Under the pieces are notes generated by a model. It did not search any database. It saw nothing but the letters and a program-made list of their open reading frames with translations, and was not told where the DNA came from. This document shows positions 27,040 to 35,726 of a stretch of 64,000 nt of DNA, piece after piece. A program made the position numbers and the translations under genes. The stretch lies in contig NZ_CP040786.1 in the NCBI RefSeq assembly GCF_021922925.1, positions 1,860,001 to 1,924,000 of the forward strand. The letters run 5' to 3'. The stretch is from Clavibacter phaseoli (GTDB lineage: Bacteria > Actinomycetota > Actinomycetes > Actinomycetales > Microbacteriaceae). Within the stretch, counting starts at the first letter, position 1; each line of letters begins with the position of its first letter.

Positions 27040-28245
27040 CTAGCGCGAGGCGGGCTTCAGCCGCAGCGCCGGCCGCTCGATCGCGTAGTAGGTCGCCGCG
27101 GAGAGCGCGAGCGTCACCGCGCCCACCACGAGCGTGTTGAGGGCGAAGCCCGCGAGCGTGTCCGGCAGCACGAGGCCCGCACGCCGGAGGAAGCGGATCA
27201 CCGGCAGGTGCCACAGGTAGACGCTGAACGAGATCGTGCCGAGCCAGGCGATCCACCTGAGCTCGAGGAACCGCGTCACGGGCCCGAGGGATCCCCCGCG
27301 CCGAGGCAGGGCCACGAGCAGCAGCAGCGTCGCGCACGAGGCGGCCACGATGCTCTCCTCGAACGCGCCCACGGGCGCCTCGGAGGCGACGACGATGAGC
27401 GCGGCGGCGACGATCCCGGCGGGTACGCGCCACGCAGCCACGCGGTCGCGCAGGCCCTCGTCCGCGGACAGCGCGACCAGGACGACGGCCGCCGCCATGC
27501 CGTAGGCGAAGAGGTCCGCGTGCACGAGGATGCTGCGGTTCGCGACCGCCTCCCACGTCACGCCCCACTCGCTCGCGAGACGGCCGCGGTGACCGAGCGG
27601 CGCCTGCGCGATCATCGACCACACCTTGCCGGCCACGCCGATCAGCAGGAGCACCGCCGCCGGCGCGAGGGCGCGGATCCACGTCGCCCTCCGCCGCAGC
27701 ACCCGCGCCGCGAGGAGCGCCACGATCGGCAGCACCATGTAGAAGGACACCTCGACGGCCAGCGTCCACGCGACCTCGATGCCGCTGCGGAGCGTGCGCG
27801 GCGTGTACCCCTGCAGGAGCAGCGCGTTCACGATCGTGTCGACGGGACCGAGCGTGCCCACCGCGATGCCGGCGTCGCGGGTCTCGCGCGGCAGGATCGC
27901 GACGCGGAGCACGAGGCTCACGAGGAGCAGCACCACGATGTAGCCCGGGAAGACGCGGAGCGCGCGGTTGACGGCGTAGCGCGACAGGCGCGGCATGGCC
28001 CCGCCGTCGACGAGGCCGCGCGCGAACGGCAGGAACAGCAGGAAGCCGCTCAGCACGAAGAACAGCGTGACGCCGTGGCTGAAGAAGGCGACCTCCCCGA
28101 CGAGCGGGATGTCGGTCGTGGGCCGGGCCAGCTGGCGCTGCACGTGGTAGAGCAGCACGGCCACGGCGGCGACCCCGCGGAGCCCCTCGATGCCGGGCAG
28201 GAGCGTGCGCACGCGCGCGGGCGCGGAGGTCGGGGTCCCGGTCAT
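27040..28245 (-). CDS. Acyltransferase 3 family membrane protein (OafA/YrhL-like)
   Basis: A 401-residue multi-pass membrane protein. The N-terminus has the family pattern PGIEGLRGVAAVAVLLYHVQRQ, with the essential Arg-Gly and His, followed by about ten membrane segments. These enzymes transfer acyl groups to sugars or lipids of the envelope; the acceptor is unknown. ATG 28245 has GGGAAGG at 5 nt; TAGACT at 28282-28287 is a plausible -10. No SGNH domain is attached. Monocistronic between two hairpins. Confidence 0.92.
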   Translation of the reverse strand: MTGTPTSAPARVRTLLPGIEGLRGVAAVAVLLYHVQRQLARPTTDIPLVGEVAFFSHGVTLFFVLSGFLLFLPFARGLVDGGAMPRLSRYAVNRALRVFPGYIVVLLLVSLVLRVAILPRETRDAGIAVGTLGPVDTIVNALLLQGYTPRTLRSGIEVAWTLAVEVSFYMVLPIVALLAARVLRRRATWIRALAPAAVLLLIGVAGKVWSMIAQAPLGHRGRLASEWGVTWEAVANRSILVHADLFAYGMAAAVVLVALSADEGLRDRVAAWRVPAGIVAAALIVVASEAPVGAFEESIVAASCATLLLLVALPRRGGSLGPVTRFLELRWIAWLGTISFSVYLWHLPVIRFLRRAGLVLPDTLAGFALNTLVVGAVTLALSAATYYAIERPALRLKPASR

Positions 28246-28281
28246 CTCGGCCTTCCCGGGTCGGTGGAGCGGCGGTCGTCC

Positions 28282-28287
28282 AGTCTA
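28282..28287 (-). promoter_or_regulatory. -10-like hexamer TAGACT of the acyltransferase gene
   Basis: TAGACT on the minus strand 36 nt before ATG 28245, giving a leader of about 30 nt with the GGGAAGG site. Confidence 0.4.
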
Positions 28288-28332
28288 CGAGGCGCTCGAT
28301 CGGAGGGATCCAGCGCCGGGCGGCGCACAGCA

Positions 28333-28364
28333 CGACGGCCGCCGCCCGGAGGCGACGGCCGTCG
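28333..28364 (-). terminator. Terminator hairpin after the second PBP gene
   Basis: Stem CGACGGCCG/CGGCCGTCG (9 bp) around a GC-rich loop just downstream of the PBP stop (28391). Confidence 0.55.
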
Positions 28365-28390
28365 GCGCGCGCTCCCCATCGAGCGCGGGC

Positions 28391-30622
28391 TCATCCCTCC
28401 GCGGGAGGGGCGGGCTGGGACGGCGCCGGGGCGGCGGGCGCCTCGGGTGCCGTGGGCGCCGCCGACTGCGTGGGCTTCGGTGCCGGCGGCACGTAGGGCT
28501 TCTTCGTCAGCGTGCTGCTCGGCGCGGGGAAGCCCTCCGCCGGGTAGCGGTCGTCGATGAACGTCTGCAGCGGCTTGAAGATGCGGTGACGCGCGGTGTC
28601 CGCGGCGGCGCCGTTGAGGACGTTGCGGCGCATGGGCGCGAAGCCCTCGACGTTGCCGACCCACACGGCCGTGGTGACCTCGGTGGAGGATCCGACGAAC
28701 CAGGTGTCCTTCGCGCGGTCGGTCGTGCCCGTCTTGCCCATGATCTCCGTGCCGTCACGCGGGTTCGACGCCGCGCCCGTGCCGCCCATGACGGCCTTGA
28801 GCGTGAAGGCCGCCGTGTTCGCGACCTCGGGGCTCATGGCCTGCGAGCACTCGCTCTTCGGGGTCACGAGCTCGGACTCGTCCGGGAGGACGACCTTGTC
28901 GATCGCGATGGGCGGGCACATGGTGCCCTGGTTCGCGACGGATGCGAAGGCGGTCGCCATCTGCAGCGGAGCGACCGTGTTGCCGCCCGAGCCCACCACG
29001 TCGGACGGGAAGCTCGACAGGTCTCGCTTGTCTGCGTTGTACGCGCCCATGTCCGTCGCCGTCTTGCTGATGTCGCAGAGGTCGAGCTGGCTCGCCATGG
29101 CGACGAAGGCCGAGTTGACGGATGCGACGGTCGCGGCGAGCACGTTCTGGTTCGACGTGGCACCGGTGTTCGTGTCGTTCGTGACCTTGTAGTCCGGGGA
29201 GCCGGCGAGGTTGTCGCCGCAGCGCGTGAACTCGCTGGCCGACCACGTGGTCTTCGACGCGTTGACCGTCTGGTAGATCGACTTCCCGCTCTTCAGCCAG
29301 TCGACGAGCGTGAAGATCTTGTACGTCGATCCGACCTGGAAGCCGGCAGAGCCGCCGTGCGCCTTGTCCGCGGAGTAGTTGATCTCGGTGACGCCGGGCT
29401 GGTCCTGCGCGACGCCGTAGTCCGTGTTCTGCGCCATCGCGATGATGCGGCCGGTCTTGACCTCGCGAGAGACCACGGATCCGCCGATCTTCGTGAAGCG
29501 CGCCGTCGTGGGCACCTGCTTGCGCATCTGCTCCGCGGCGTTCGCCTGGATGTCGAGGTCGAGCGTCGTGTAGACCTGGAGGCCGCCGCGCTTGAGCAGC
29601 GCGTCGCGGTCGGCAGCGGTGTCGCCGAACTCCGCGTTCGTCAGGATCTCGTTCTTCACGTAGTCGCAGAAGTACGCGGCCGAGATGGGGTTCGCCTGGA
29701 TGCAGCCGCTCGTGGACGGCGTGATGGTCGGCGTGATCGCGGCGGCGGACGCCGTGTCGTACTGCTCCTGCGTGATCTTCTGCTCCTTGAGCATGTTCCG
29801 CAGCAGCAGGTCGCGGCGCTCCTTGTTGCGCTCGAGGTTGTCCGGGTTGTCGATCTTGAAGACCTCGGGCGCGTTGACCGTCGCGATGAGGCTCGCGGCC
29901 TGCTCGAGGGTCAGGTCGGCCGCCGAGACGTTGAAGTAGTAGCGCGCGGCCGACTCGATGCCGTAGACCCGGCTGCCGAAGTTCGCGATGTTGAGGTACG
30001 CGAGGAGGATCTCGTTCTTGGAGTACTTCTTCTCCACCCCGATCGCCATCCGCATCTCCTTGAGCTTGCGGGGCATGTCGGGCTGGGTGGCCTCGGTGAA
30101 GGCCTTGCGGCCCTCGGCCTGCGTGGCCTCGTCCGAGGAGTCGACCATGTTCTGGGCCTTCTGGACCAGGACGTTGCGGACGTACTGCATCGTGATGGTG
30201 GAGGCGCCCGACTGGACCTCCTTGTTCAGGACGTTCTGCGCGAGCGCGCGCGCGGCCGACAGCACGTCGACGCCGCCGTGCTCGTAGTAGCGGGGGTCCT
30301 CGGTCGCGATCGCGGCGTCCTTCGCGTACTGCGAGACGGCGTCCCACGGGACCTCCTCGCGATCCTGCGAGAAGAACTCGGCGAAGGGGACCTGCTGGTC
30401 GCCCTGCTTGGCGTAGAGGACCGTCTTCTGCGCGAGGTTGTCGATCTGCAGGTTGTCGGGGATGTCCTCGAAGACGCCGATGGTGCTGTTGGCCGCGATG
30501 CCGGAGACGGCGATGGCCGGGGTCACCATGGCGGCGACGAGCACGCCGGCGATCGCGCTCATGCCGACGAGTCCGAGGAACGCGCCCAACCGGGTCGAGA
30601 TGGTCAGGTCAGTTTTCCTCAT
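28391..30622 (-). CDS. Class A penicillin-binding protein
   Basis: A 743-residue bifunctional peptidoglycan synthase, paralogous to the PBP at 23321-25861: the same membrane segment (GMSAIAGVLVAAMVTPAIA), GT51 motif (TEDPRYYEHGGVD) and transpeptidase motifs STYK, SVN (TVASVNSAF) and KTG (GKTGTTDRAKD). Instead of PASTA domains it ends in a Pro/Ala-rich tail of about 50 residues. ATG 30622 lies 6 nt after TAGATT, a leaderless arrangement. Confidence 0.95.
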   Translation of the reverse strand: MRKTDLTISTRLGAFLGLVGMSAIAGVLVAAMVTPAIAVSGIAANSTIGVFEDIPDNLQIDNLAQKTVLYAKQGDQQVPFAEFFSQDREEVPWDAVSQYAKDAAIATEDPRYYEHGGVDVLSAARALAQNVLNKEVQSGASTITMQYVRNVLVQKAQNMVDSSDEATQAEGRKAFTEATQPDMPRKLKEMRMAIGVEKKYSKNEILLAYLNIANFGSRVYGIESAARYYFNVSAADLTLEQAASLIATVNAPEVFKIDNPDNLERNKERRDLLLRNMLKEQKITQEQYDTASAAAITPTITPSTSGCIQANPISAAYFCDYVKNEILTNAEFGDTAADRDALLKRGGLQVYTTLDLDIQANAAEQMRKQVPTTARFTKIGGSVVSREVKTGRIIAMAQNTDYGVAQDQPGVTEINYSADKAHGGSAGFQVGSTYKIFTLVDWLKSGKSIYQTVNASKTTWSASEFTRCGDNLAGSPDYKVTNDTNTGATSNQNVLAATVASVNSAFVAMASQLDLCDISKTATDMGAYNADKRDLSSFPSDVVGSGGNTVAPLQMATAFASVANQGTMCPPIAIDKVVLPDESELVTPKSECSQAMSPEVANTAAFTLKAVMGGTGAASNPRDGTEIMGKTGTTDRAKDTWFVGSSTEVTTAVWVGNVEGFAPMRRNVLNGAAADTARHRIFKPLQTFIDDRYPAEGFPAPSSTLTKKPYVPPAPKPTQSAAPTAPEAPAAPAPSQPAPPAEG

Positions 30623-30628
30623 GGTACG

Positions 30629-30634
30629 AATCTA
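30629..30634 (-). promoter_or_regulatory. -10-like hexamer TAGATT of the second PBP gene
   Basis: TAGATT ends 6 nt before ATG 30622, with no ribosome binding site between. Confidence 0.5.
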
Positions 30635-30714
30635 ACCCGCGCCCGGAGGCGCCACATCCGCCTCAGGGAGGGTCTCAGCTCCCCGTGGCCGAAATGTGAT
30701 GAGTGCACGTACGA

Positions 30715-31746
30715 TCAGGCCGCGCGGACCTCGCCGATGGCCAGATCGCGCACGGTGCGGAGCGTCTGGACGCGGTGGTCGAGCGTCGTCGAGGACGGCG
30801 CGACGATGAGCTCGTCCGCCCCCGTGCTCGTGAGCAGGCGCTCGAGGCCGATCCGCACGGCGTCCGGCGAGCCGATGGCCTGGCGGCGGTCCCGCGCCCC
30901 GATGATCTCCCGCTCGAGGTCGCTGAACTCGTAGGCGGCGGCCTCCGCCGGATCCACGGGCTGGGGCTTCCCGCCCATGCGCATGCGGAGCCACGTGATG
31001 CGGCCGGCGCGCGCCTCGCGCTCGACGACGTCCGGGTCCTCGTCGGCGATGACGCTCACCGCGATGGCGCTGCGCGGGGCGGCGAGGTCGTCGCTCGGCT
31101 GGAAGCGCTCGCGGTACAGCGCGAGCGCCTGCTCGGTGCGGTCGCCGGCGAAGTGGTGCGCGAAGGCGAAGCGGATCCCGAGGGCCGCGGCGACCTGCGC
31201 GGAGTACCCGCTGGATCCGAGGAGCCACATCTGCGGGACGTCGCCCAGGCCCGGGACGGCCGTGATCCCGCGCAGCGGGTTGTCGTCGGCCATGCCGCCC
31301 GTGAAGAAGCCGACCAGGTCGACGAGCTGCTGCGGGAAGTCGTCGACGCCGAGGCCCGCCTCGCTGCGCCGGAGCGCCATCGCGGTCGCGCCGTCGGTGC
31401 CGGGGGCCCGGCCGATGCCGAGGTCGATGCGGTCGCCGTAGAGCGCGCGGAGGGTCCCGAACTGCTCGGCGACGACGAGCGGCGTGTGGTTCGGCAGCAT
31501 GACGCCGCCGCTGCCGACGCGGATGGTGGAGGTGCGGGCCGCGATGCCCGCGAGGAGGACGGCCGGGGCCGAGCTCGCGATGCCCGGCATCCCGTGGTGC
31601 TCGGCGACCCAGAAGCGCGAGTACCCGGCTGCCTCGGCGGCCTGGGCGAGCCGGATGCTCCCGGCGACCGCGTCGGCGTTCGTGCCGCCGAAGGGACGCG
31701 GGGCGAGGTCGAGGACGTTCAGCGGGACGCGTTCGAGGTGGGTCAC
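30715..31746 (-). CDS. LLM class flavin-dependent oxidoreductase
   Basis: A 343-residue luciferase-like monooxygenase fold protein. Seen: [39 protein letters not shown] and [13 protein letters not shown], all typical of the MsnO8-like subgroup common in actinobacteria. FMN or F420 is the likely cofactor; the substrate is not predictable. GTG 31746 is the furthest start; no strong ribosome binding site is seen, so the exact N-terminus is uncertain by a few residues. Divergent from the VanZ-like gene. Confidence 0.9.
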   Translation of the reverse strand: MTHLERVPLNVLDLAPRPFGGTNADAVAGSIRLAQAAEAAGYSRFWVAEHHGMPGIASSAPAVLLAGIAARTSTIRVGSGGVMLPNHTPLVVAEQFGTLRALYGDRIDLGIGRAPGTDGATAMALRRSEAGLGVDDFPQQLVDLVGFFTGGMADDNPLRGITAVPGLGDVPQMWLLGSSGYSAQVAAALGIRFAFAHHFAGDRTEQALALYRERFQPSDDLAAPRSAIAVSVIADEDPDVVEREARAGRITWLRMRMGGKPQPVDPAEAAAYEFSDLEREIIGARDRRQAIGSPDAVRIGLERLLTSTGADELIVAPSSTTLDHRVQTLRTVRDLAIGEVRAA

Positions 31747-31799
31747 CCCGGGGAGAACGGGCGGGATCCGCGGCGCATTCCCCGTGGGGGCCGCGTTGC

Positions 31800-31805
31800 T
31801 AGGCT
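31800..31805 (+). promoter_or_regulatory. -10-like hexamer TAGGCT of the VanZ-like gene
   Basis: TAGGCT ends 9 nt before ATG 31815, so the mRNA would be leaderless or nearly so. Confidence 0.45.
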
Positions 31806-31814
31806 GCGGCCCTC

Positions 31815-32351
31815 ATGGATCCCGCCGCCCCCGCTCCCCCGTCGGGCAGGCGGCGCGCGCCGGTCGGCGGCTCCGCTCCCGCGCGGTCCGCCTGGGGCGC
31901 TCGGCGCGACCGCGGACGACGGCGCGTCCGCCGGAGGCAGGCCGCCGCGCTGCTGTCCGCGTACGTGGCCCTCATCGGGCTCGTGACGCTCACGCCCGAC
32001 AGCGTCGACCGCGGCGTGTACCCGTACCTGATGCGGCGCGTGGTGTTCGTGCAGCACCACGGCATCCCCGGCTTCCGCTACTCGATGATCGAGGAGGTCG
32101 CCAACGTCGCGCTGTTCTCGCCGCTGGGGATGCTCGGCGTCCTGGCCCTCGGGACGCGACGCTGGTGGGTCGTCGCGCTCGTGGGGACGGCGATGTCGGC
32201 GGCGGTCGAGCTCGCGCAGGGCGCGTTCCTGCCGGCGCGCGTGGCGTCCCTCACCGACGTGGCGACGAACGGGCTCGGCGCGCTGTCCGGTGCGGCGCTG
32301 GCGGCGCTCATCGGCTCCCGGACGCGACGACGCGGGCGGATCCGGTCGTGA
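31815..32351 (+). CDS. VanZ family membrane protein
   Basis: A 178-residue protein with a basic N-terminal 40 residues, then four hydrophobic segments with the VanZ pattern (LLSAYVALIGLVTLTP, EEVANVALFSPLGMLGVLAL, AAVELAQGAFLPAR.ASLTDVATNGLGALSGAALA). VanZ confers low-level teicoplanin resistance in enterococci, but the role of most family members is unknown. The terminator hairpin overlaps its stop codon. Confidence 0.88.
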   Translation: MDPAAPAPPSGRRRAPVGGSAPARSAWGARRDRGRRRVRRRQAAALLSAYVALIGLVTLTPDSVDRGVYPYLMRRVVFVQHHGIPGFRYSMIEEVANVALFSPLGMLGVLALGTRRWWVVALVGTAMSAAVELAQGAFLPARVASLTDVATNGLGALSGAALAALIGSRTRRRGRIRS

Positions 32352-32368
32352 TCGGATCCGCCCGCGTC
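32329..32368. terminator. Bidirectional terminator hairpin overlapping the VanZ-like stop
   Basis: Perfect 16-bp stem (GACGCGGGCGGATCCG and complement) with an 8-nt loop containing the TGA stop; it also faces the convergent LPXTG gene. Confidence 0.8.
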
Positions 32369-32390
32369 GGGGCTCATGCGGGGCCGGGCG

Positions 32391-32933
32391 TCAGGAGGCG
32401 CGGCGACGGCGGGCCGTCGCGATGCCCGCGGCCGCGGCACCGACGAGGAGCAGCCCGCCGCCGGTGATCGCGAGCCCGGTGGGCAGCGTGCCGCCCGTGA
32501 TGGGGAGCGAGCCGGCGGCCGCCGCCGTGCTGGCGCTGGCCGGCACGACGGAGACGATGCCGCACCAGTGGTCGCCCGACGCGGCGTCCTCGTTGGCGCG
32601 CCAGGTGCCGGTGGCCGACGCGGGGACGACGAGCGTGCCGGACACGGATCCGTCGGCCGCCGCGGTGACGGAGGCGGCGGGGTCGCCCGCGGAGGCGGGG
32701 GCGCCGGCCGCGGAGGCGAGGCGGAGGGCGACCGTCTCGCCGGCCGCGAACGAGCCGGCCGCGCCGGTGATCGTGACGGACTCGCCGGGCGCGACGGCCG
32801 CGGGGGTCACGGACATGCCGCCGCACGCGAGGGCGGAGTCCTTGGGGACGTAGTTCTCCGCCTGGGCGGCGAGGGGAGCGGAAACGGTGATCGCGAGCGC
32901 GACGAACGCGCCCGCCAGGGTCTTGGCGAGCAT
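32391..32933 (-). CDS. Small LPXTG-type surface protein
   Basis: A 180-residue exported protein: signal peptide (LAGAFVALAITVSAPLAAQA, cleavage near residue 26), an Ig-like exported region with two Cys (LACGGMSV, HWCGIVS), then sorting signal LPITGG, hydrophobic segment and RRRRAS tail. It should be covalently anchored to peptidoglycan by a sortase. ATG 32933 is the first residue of the signal peptide. It resembles the protein at 33234-33818 in layout and in the repeated 'VAPGESVTITGA..GSFAAG' theme. No sortase gene is seen in the window. The gap 32934-33233 holds only the terminator at 33152 and presumably its promoter. Confidence 0.87.
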   Translation of the reverse strand: MLAKTLAGAFVALAITVSAPLAAQAENYVPKDSALACGGMSVTPAAVAPGESVTITGAAGSFAAGETVALRLASAAGAPASAGDPAASVTAAADGSVSGTLVVPASATGTWRANEDAASGDHWCGIVSVVPASASTAAAAGSLPITGGTLPTGLAITGGGLLLVGAAAAGIATARRRRAS

Positions 32934-33151
32934 CTCGGGTGTGCCTTCACTTGTACGCCCGGGGCGGACGTGCGGGGGCACGACGGGTATCGCCTCGGGG
33001 CGGTGGTGTCCGCGGGCGCGATTTCGGGTCGGCGCCTTCAGGCGGACAGCGGGTCGGGTAAACCCACGCTGGAGATGCTAGCGGCGCCCGCCGCCCGCGC
33101 GAAGGGGGACGGGCGGGATGGACCCCGGACTGGGGGGTGCCCGGAGACGGC

Positions 33152-33185
33152 GGAAGGCCCCGAGGCGGATGCCTCGGGGCCTTCC
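33152..33185 (-). terminator. Terminator hairpin after the second small LPXTG gene
   Basis: Perfect 15-bp stem (GGAAGGCCCCGAGGC and complement) with GGAT loop, 49 nt downstream of the stop at 33234. Confidence 0.82.
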
Positions 33186-33233
33186 CTCGCCGGGCTCCGG
33201 GAGGGAGTCAGGCGACGCGTGCGGTGATGCGGA

Positions 33234-33818
33234 TCAGACCGTGGTGCGCTGGCGACGGACCGTGGCGAGCACGACGACGAGAGCGGCACCGAGCAGCAGC
33301 AGGCCGCCGCCGGTCCAGATGAGGACGACGGGCAGCTGGCCACCCGTGACGGGGAGGCCCGCGGCGCCGTCGGCGCTGGAGCCGCCGGTCGCGGTGCCGT
33401 TGCCGGCGGCCGCGACGACCGAGATGGAGGTGGAGACCGTGTTGCCGAGGGTGTCGGTGCCGGTCAGGGCGTAGGTGCCCGTGGCGGAGCCGGCCGGCAG
33501 CGTGACGGTGACGCGGAGGCCGCCGGCGCTGGTCGAGTTCTTGGTGATGGAGTTGGAGGTGACGGCCATGGGGGCCGTGCGGAAGGACGCGAGCGTGGCG
33601 TTGGCCGCGTCCTCACCCGTGATGGTGATGGTGACGGGGACGACGGGAGCGAAGGAGCCGTCCGCGAAGGACAGGACCGTGCTCTGGCCGGGCGCGACGG
33701 TCGGGTCGCTGACGGTGACGCCGCCCTCGGGCGTGTACGGGTCCGCGTTGGCGGCGGTGGCGACGGTGAACGTCGCGGCGAGGGCGATGGCCGCCCCGGC
33801 GATGATCTTCTTGAGCAT
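33234..33818 (-). CDS. Small LPXTG-type surface protein
   Basis: A 194-residue exported protein: signal peptide ending ATAANA|DPYTP, an Ig-like region (VAPGQSTVLSFADGSFAPVVPVTITITG), a Gly/Ser/Ala linker, then LPVTGG, a hydrophobic helix and RRQRTTV. Expected to be sortase-anchored. ATG 33818 has GGGGGA upstream (5 nt). Similar in design to the neighbouring 32391-32933 protein, suggesting an old tandem duplication; each has its own hairpin terminator. Function unknown. Confidence 0.88.
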   Translation of the reverse strand: MLKKIIAGAAIALAATFTVATAANADPYTPEGGVTVSDPTVAPGQSTVLSFADGSFAPVVPVTITITGEDAANATLASFRTAPMAVTSNSITKNSTSAGGLRVTVTLPAGSATGTYALTGTDTLGNTVSTSISVVAAAGNGTATGGSSADGAAGLPVTGGQLPVVLIWTGGGLLLLGAALVVVLATVRRQRTTV

Positions 33819-33862
33819 GTGGTTCCCCCAGTGTGAGCTTCTCGTGGTGCACAGGGGCCACC

Positions 33863-33880
33863 AGCGGACTCGGGTCCGCT
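33863..33880 (-). terminator. Possible terminator hairpin after the DUF4012 gene
   Basis: Stem AGCGGAC/GTCCGCT (7 bp, 4-nt loop) about 25 nt downstream of the DUF4012 stop; short, so it may be only partly effective or belong to the next gene's leader. Confidence 0.4.
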
Positions 33881-33905
33881 GTCGATCTTTCCCCCACTGA
33901 GGAGA

Positions 33906-35726
33906 CTACTGGGATGCGTCGCAGGAGAGCGCGCGGAATTGTGTTGCGATCGTGTTAATCAACGGCGTCGTGACGATGGACAGGGGTGTGTCGGTCTTTT
34001 TGTCCCCCAGCGTGTCCACGGATATGCGGACCTCCTGGCCGGGCTCCAACGTCACCTCGACCTGCGCGACGGCCCGTCCGCCGACCACCTCCGGCTGGAA
34101 CGGGGCATCCTGCCCGTCGATCCGCACGTGCAGCGGGACCGTGCCGGGTGGGCCGTAGACCGCCACGCGGGTCTTGACGTCGCCGGGGGTCACCCCGTAG
34201 ACGCCGCCGCCTGTGATCACGGTGGGCAGCGAGGCCGCGTCGGCCGGGGCCGTGGATCCGAGGGTCACCTCGGTGCGGTAGTTCGGCCGCCCGTCGTCGC
34301 GGCACATGGCCATCGCGAGCGTGGCGCGCATCGAGAGGAAGTAGTCCATCTTCGCGCCGGTGGAGTCGTTGAGGAAGACGCCGAAGACCGTCGACTCGTC
34401 GTTGGTCGTCGGCAGCGAGCCCTGGAAGGTCGTGCCGTCGAGCGTCGCCTGCTCGTCCGCGCGCGAGCTCCAGATGAGGATGCGGCGCTCCTCGGCGGCG
34501 TGGCCGAGCGCGGAGACGAGCGCCGCGGGATCCACGTCGCCGGATGAGATCTTGGCGAACACCGACTCGGCGACGCTGGCGAAGACCGCGTCCTGGACGT
34601 CGGGATCGGGGTAGCGGAGGTACACGTCGTGCAGGAGCAGGTCGACCGCGTCGTCGGAGCGGAGCACGTCGCCGGTCGCGAGCGTGATCGGGCCGGTGGC
34701 CTCGAGCAGGTACGAGAGCGCGACCGGATCGATGCTGATCACGCCGTCGACCGCGGTGCCGTGCTTGAGCCGCCACATCTCGGCGGCGAGCGGCGCGGCC
34801 TGCGGGAACTCGGGCGTCAGCGTCACGTCCTGCATGTACCGGCCGGTGATGGTGCCGTAGAGGCCGGCGGTCTGGGGATCCAGCGGCAGAGCAGGCTCCG
34901 TGAGCCGCGGGAATGCGCGCGCCGAGTCCTGGCCGCCGAGCGAGAACGCGCCGCCGCCCGTGCGGACGAGCGCGAGGGCGCCGGGGATCCCGCCCGAGGA
35001 GCGCACCTCGGCGTTGTTCTGGAACATGAGGAGGTAGCTGCGGTCGCCGTCGGCGCCGAGCATCGCGGGGGCGAGGTCGGTGACGTGCCGCACGACGGCC
35101 AGGGTCTCGGCGGCAGAGCCGACGGTCTCCTCGAGACGCGCGACGGCGTCGGCGACCGGCCGGATGGTGCTGCCGGTGTCGATGGACGTCACGTCGTCGA
35201 GCGCCGCGTCGAGCGCGTCGTCGGCCTGGCGGACGGGCTCCTGCGCGGCGACGATCGGGTCGAGGTCGAGCTTCCCGTCCTTCGGCGTGAGGCTCGAGAC
35301 GTCGAGCGTTCCGGCGATGCCGACGACGGGCTGCAGCGCGTCGCCGCCGATGCGGTCGACGATGCCGGAGATCTCCCGGAAGGCGCGCAGGTTCGGACCC
35401 ACGAAGGGCACGTGCTCGGTGACGGCCCAGACCGGATCCCCGGTGAGCTGCACGGCGCGCGCGGAGTGCTCCCGCAGCTGCGCGACGTTCGCCGAGGCTC
35501 CCGCGGCATCGCCCCCCAGGAGGTCGCGCTGCACGGAGGACGCGAGCGGCACCGCCTGCTCGAGCTCGCCCCGGGCGAGGAGCGCGCGGGCGGCGATCCA
35601 CGCGATCCAGAGCAGGAGCAGGACGGCGAGCGCGGCAGCGGCGACCCGCAGGACGCGAGCGCGCGTCCAGGGGCGCCTGGTCCGTCGGCGCCTCGGCGAC
35701 CGCGCGACGTCGGTCGCCGTGGTCAC
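33906..35726 (-). CDS. DUF4012 domain protein
   Basis: A 606-residue membrane-anchored exported protein: basic tail, one membrane segment (RVAAAALAVLLLLWIAWIAARAL, about 25-47), then a long exterior domain with the DUF4012 core YLLMFQNNAEVRSSGGIPGA..L and GYITGRYMQD-like region (GTITGRYMQDVTLTPEFP). DUF4012 proteins are found with capsule and exopolysaccharide genes; their role is unknown, and a LytR-CpsA-Psr-like relation has been suggested in some annotations. GTG 35726 overlaps the stop of the preceding Asp-box gene as GTGA, indicating coupling. Confidence 0.88.
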   Translation of the reverse strand: MTTATDVARSPRRRRTRRPWTRARVLRVAAAALAVLLLLWIAWIAARALLARGELEQAVPLASSVQRDLLGGDAAGASANVAQLREHSARAVQLTGDPVWAVTEHVPFVGPNLRAFREISGIVDRIGGDALQPVVGIAGTLDVSSLTPKDGKLDLDPIVAAQEPVRQADDALDAALDDVTSIDTGSTIRPVADAVARLEETVGSAAETLAVVRHVTDLAPAMLGADGDRSYLLMFQNNAEVRSSGGIPGALALVRTGGGAFSLGGQDSARAFPRLTEPALPLDPQTAGLYGTITGRYMQDVTLTPEFPQAAPLAAEMWRLKHGTAVDGVISIDPVALSYLLEATGPITLATGDVLRSDDAVDLLLHDVYLRYPDPDVQDAVFASVAESVFAKISSGDVDPAALVSALGHAAEERRILIWSSRADEQATLDGTTFQGSLPTTNDESTVFGVFLNDSTGAKMDYFLSMRATLAMAMCRDDGRPNYRTEVTLGSTAPADAASLPTVITGGGVYGVTPGDVKTRVAVYGPPGTVPLHVRIDGQDAPFQPEVVGGRAVAQVEVTLEPGQEVRISVDTLGDKKTDTPLSIVTTPLINTIATQFRALSCDASQ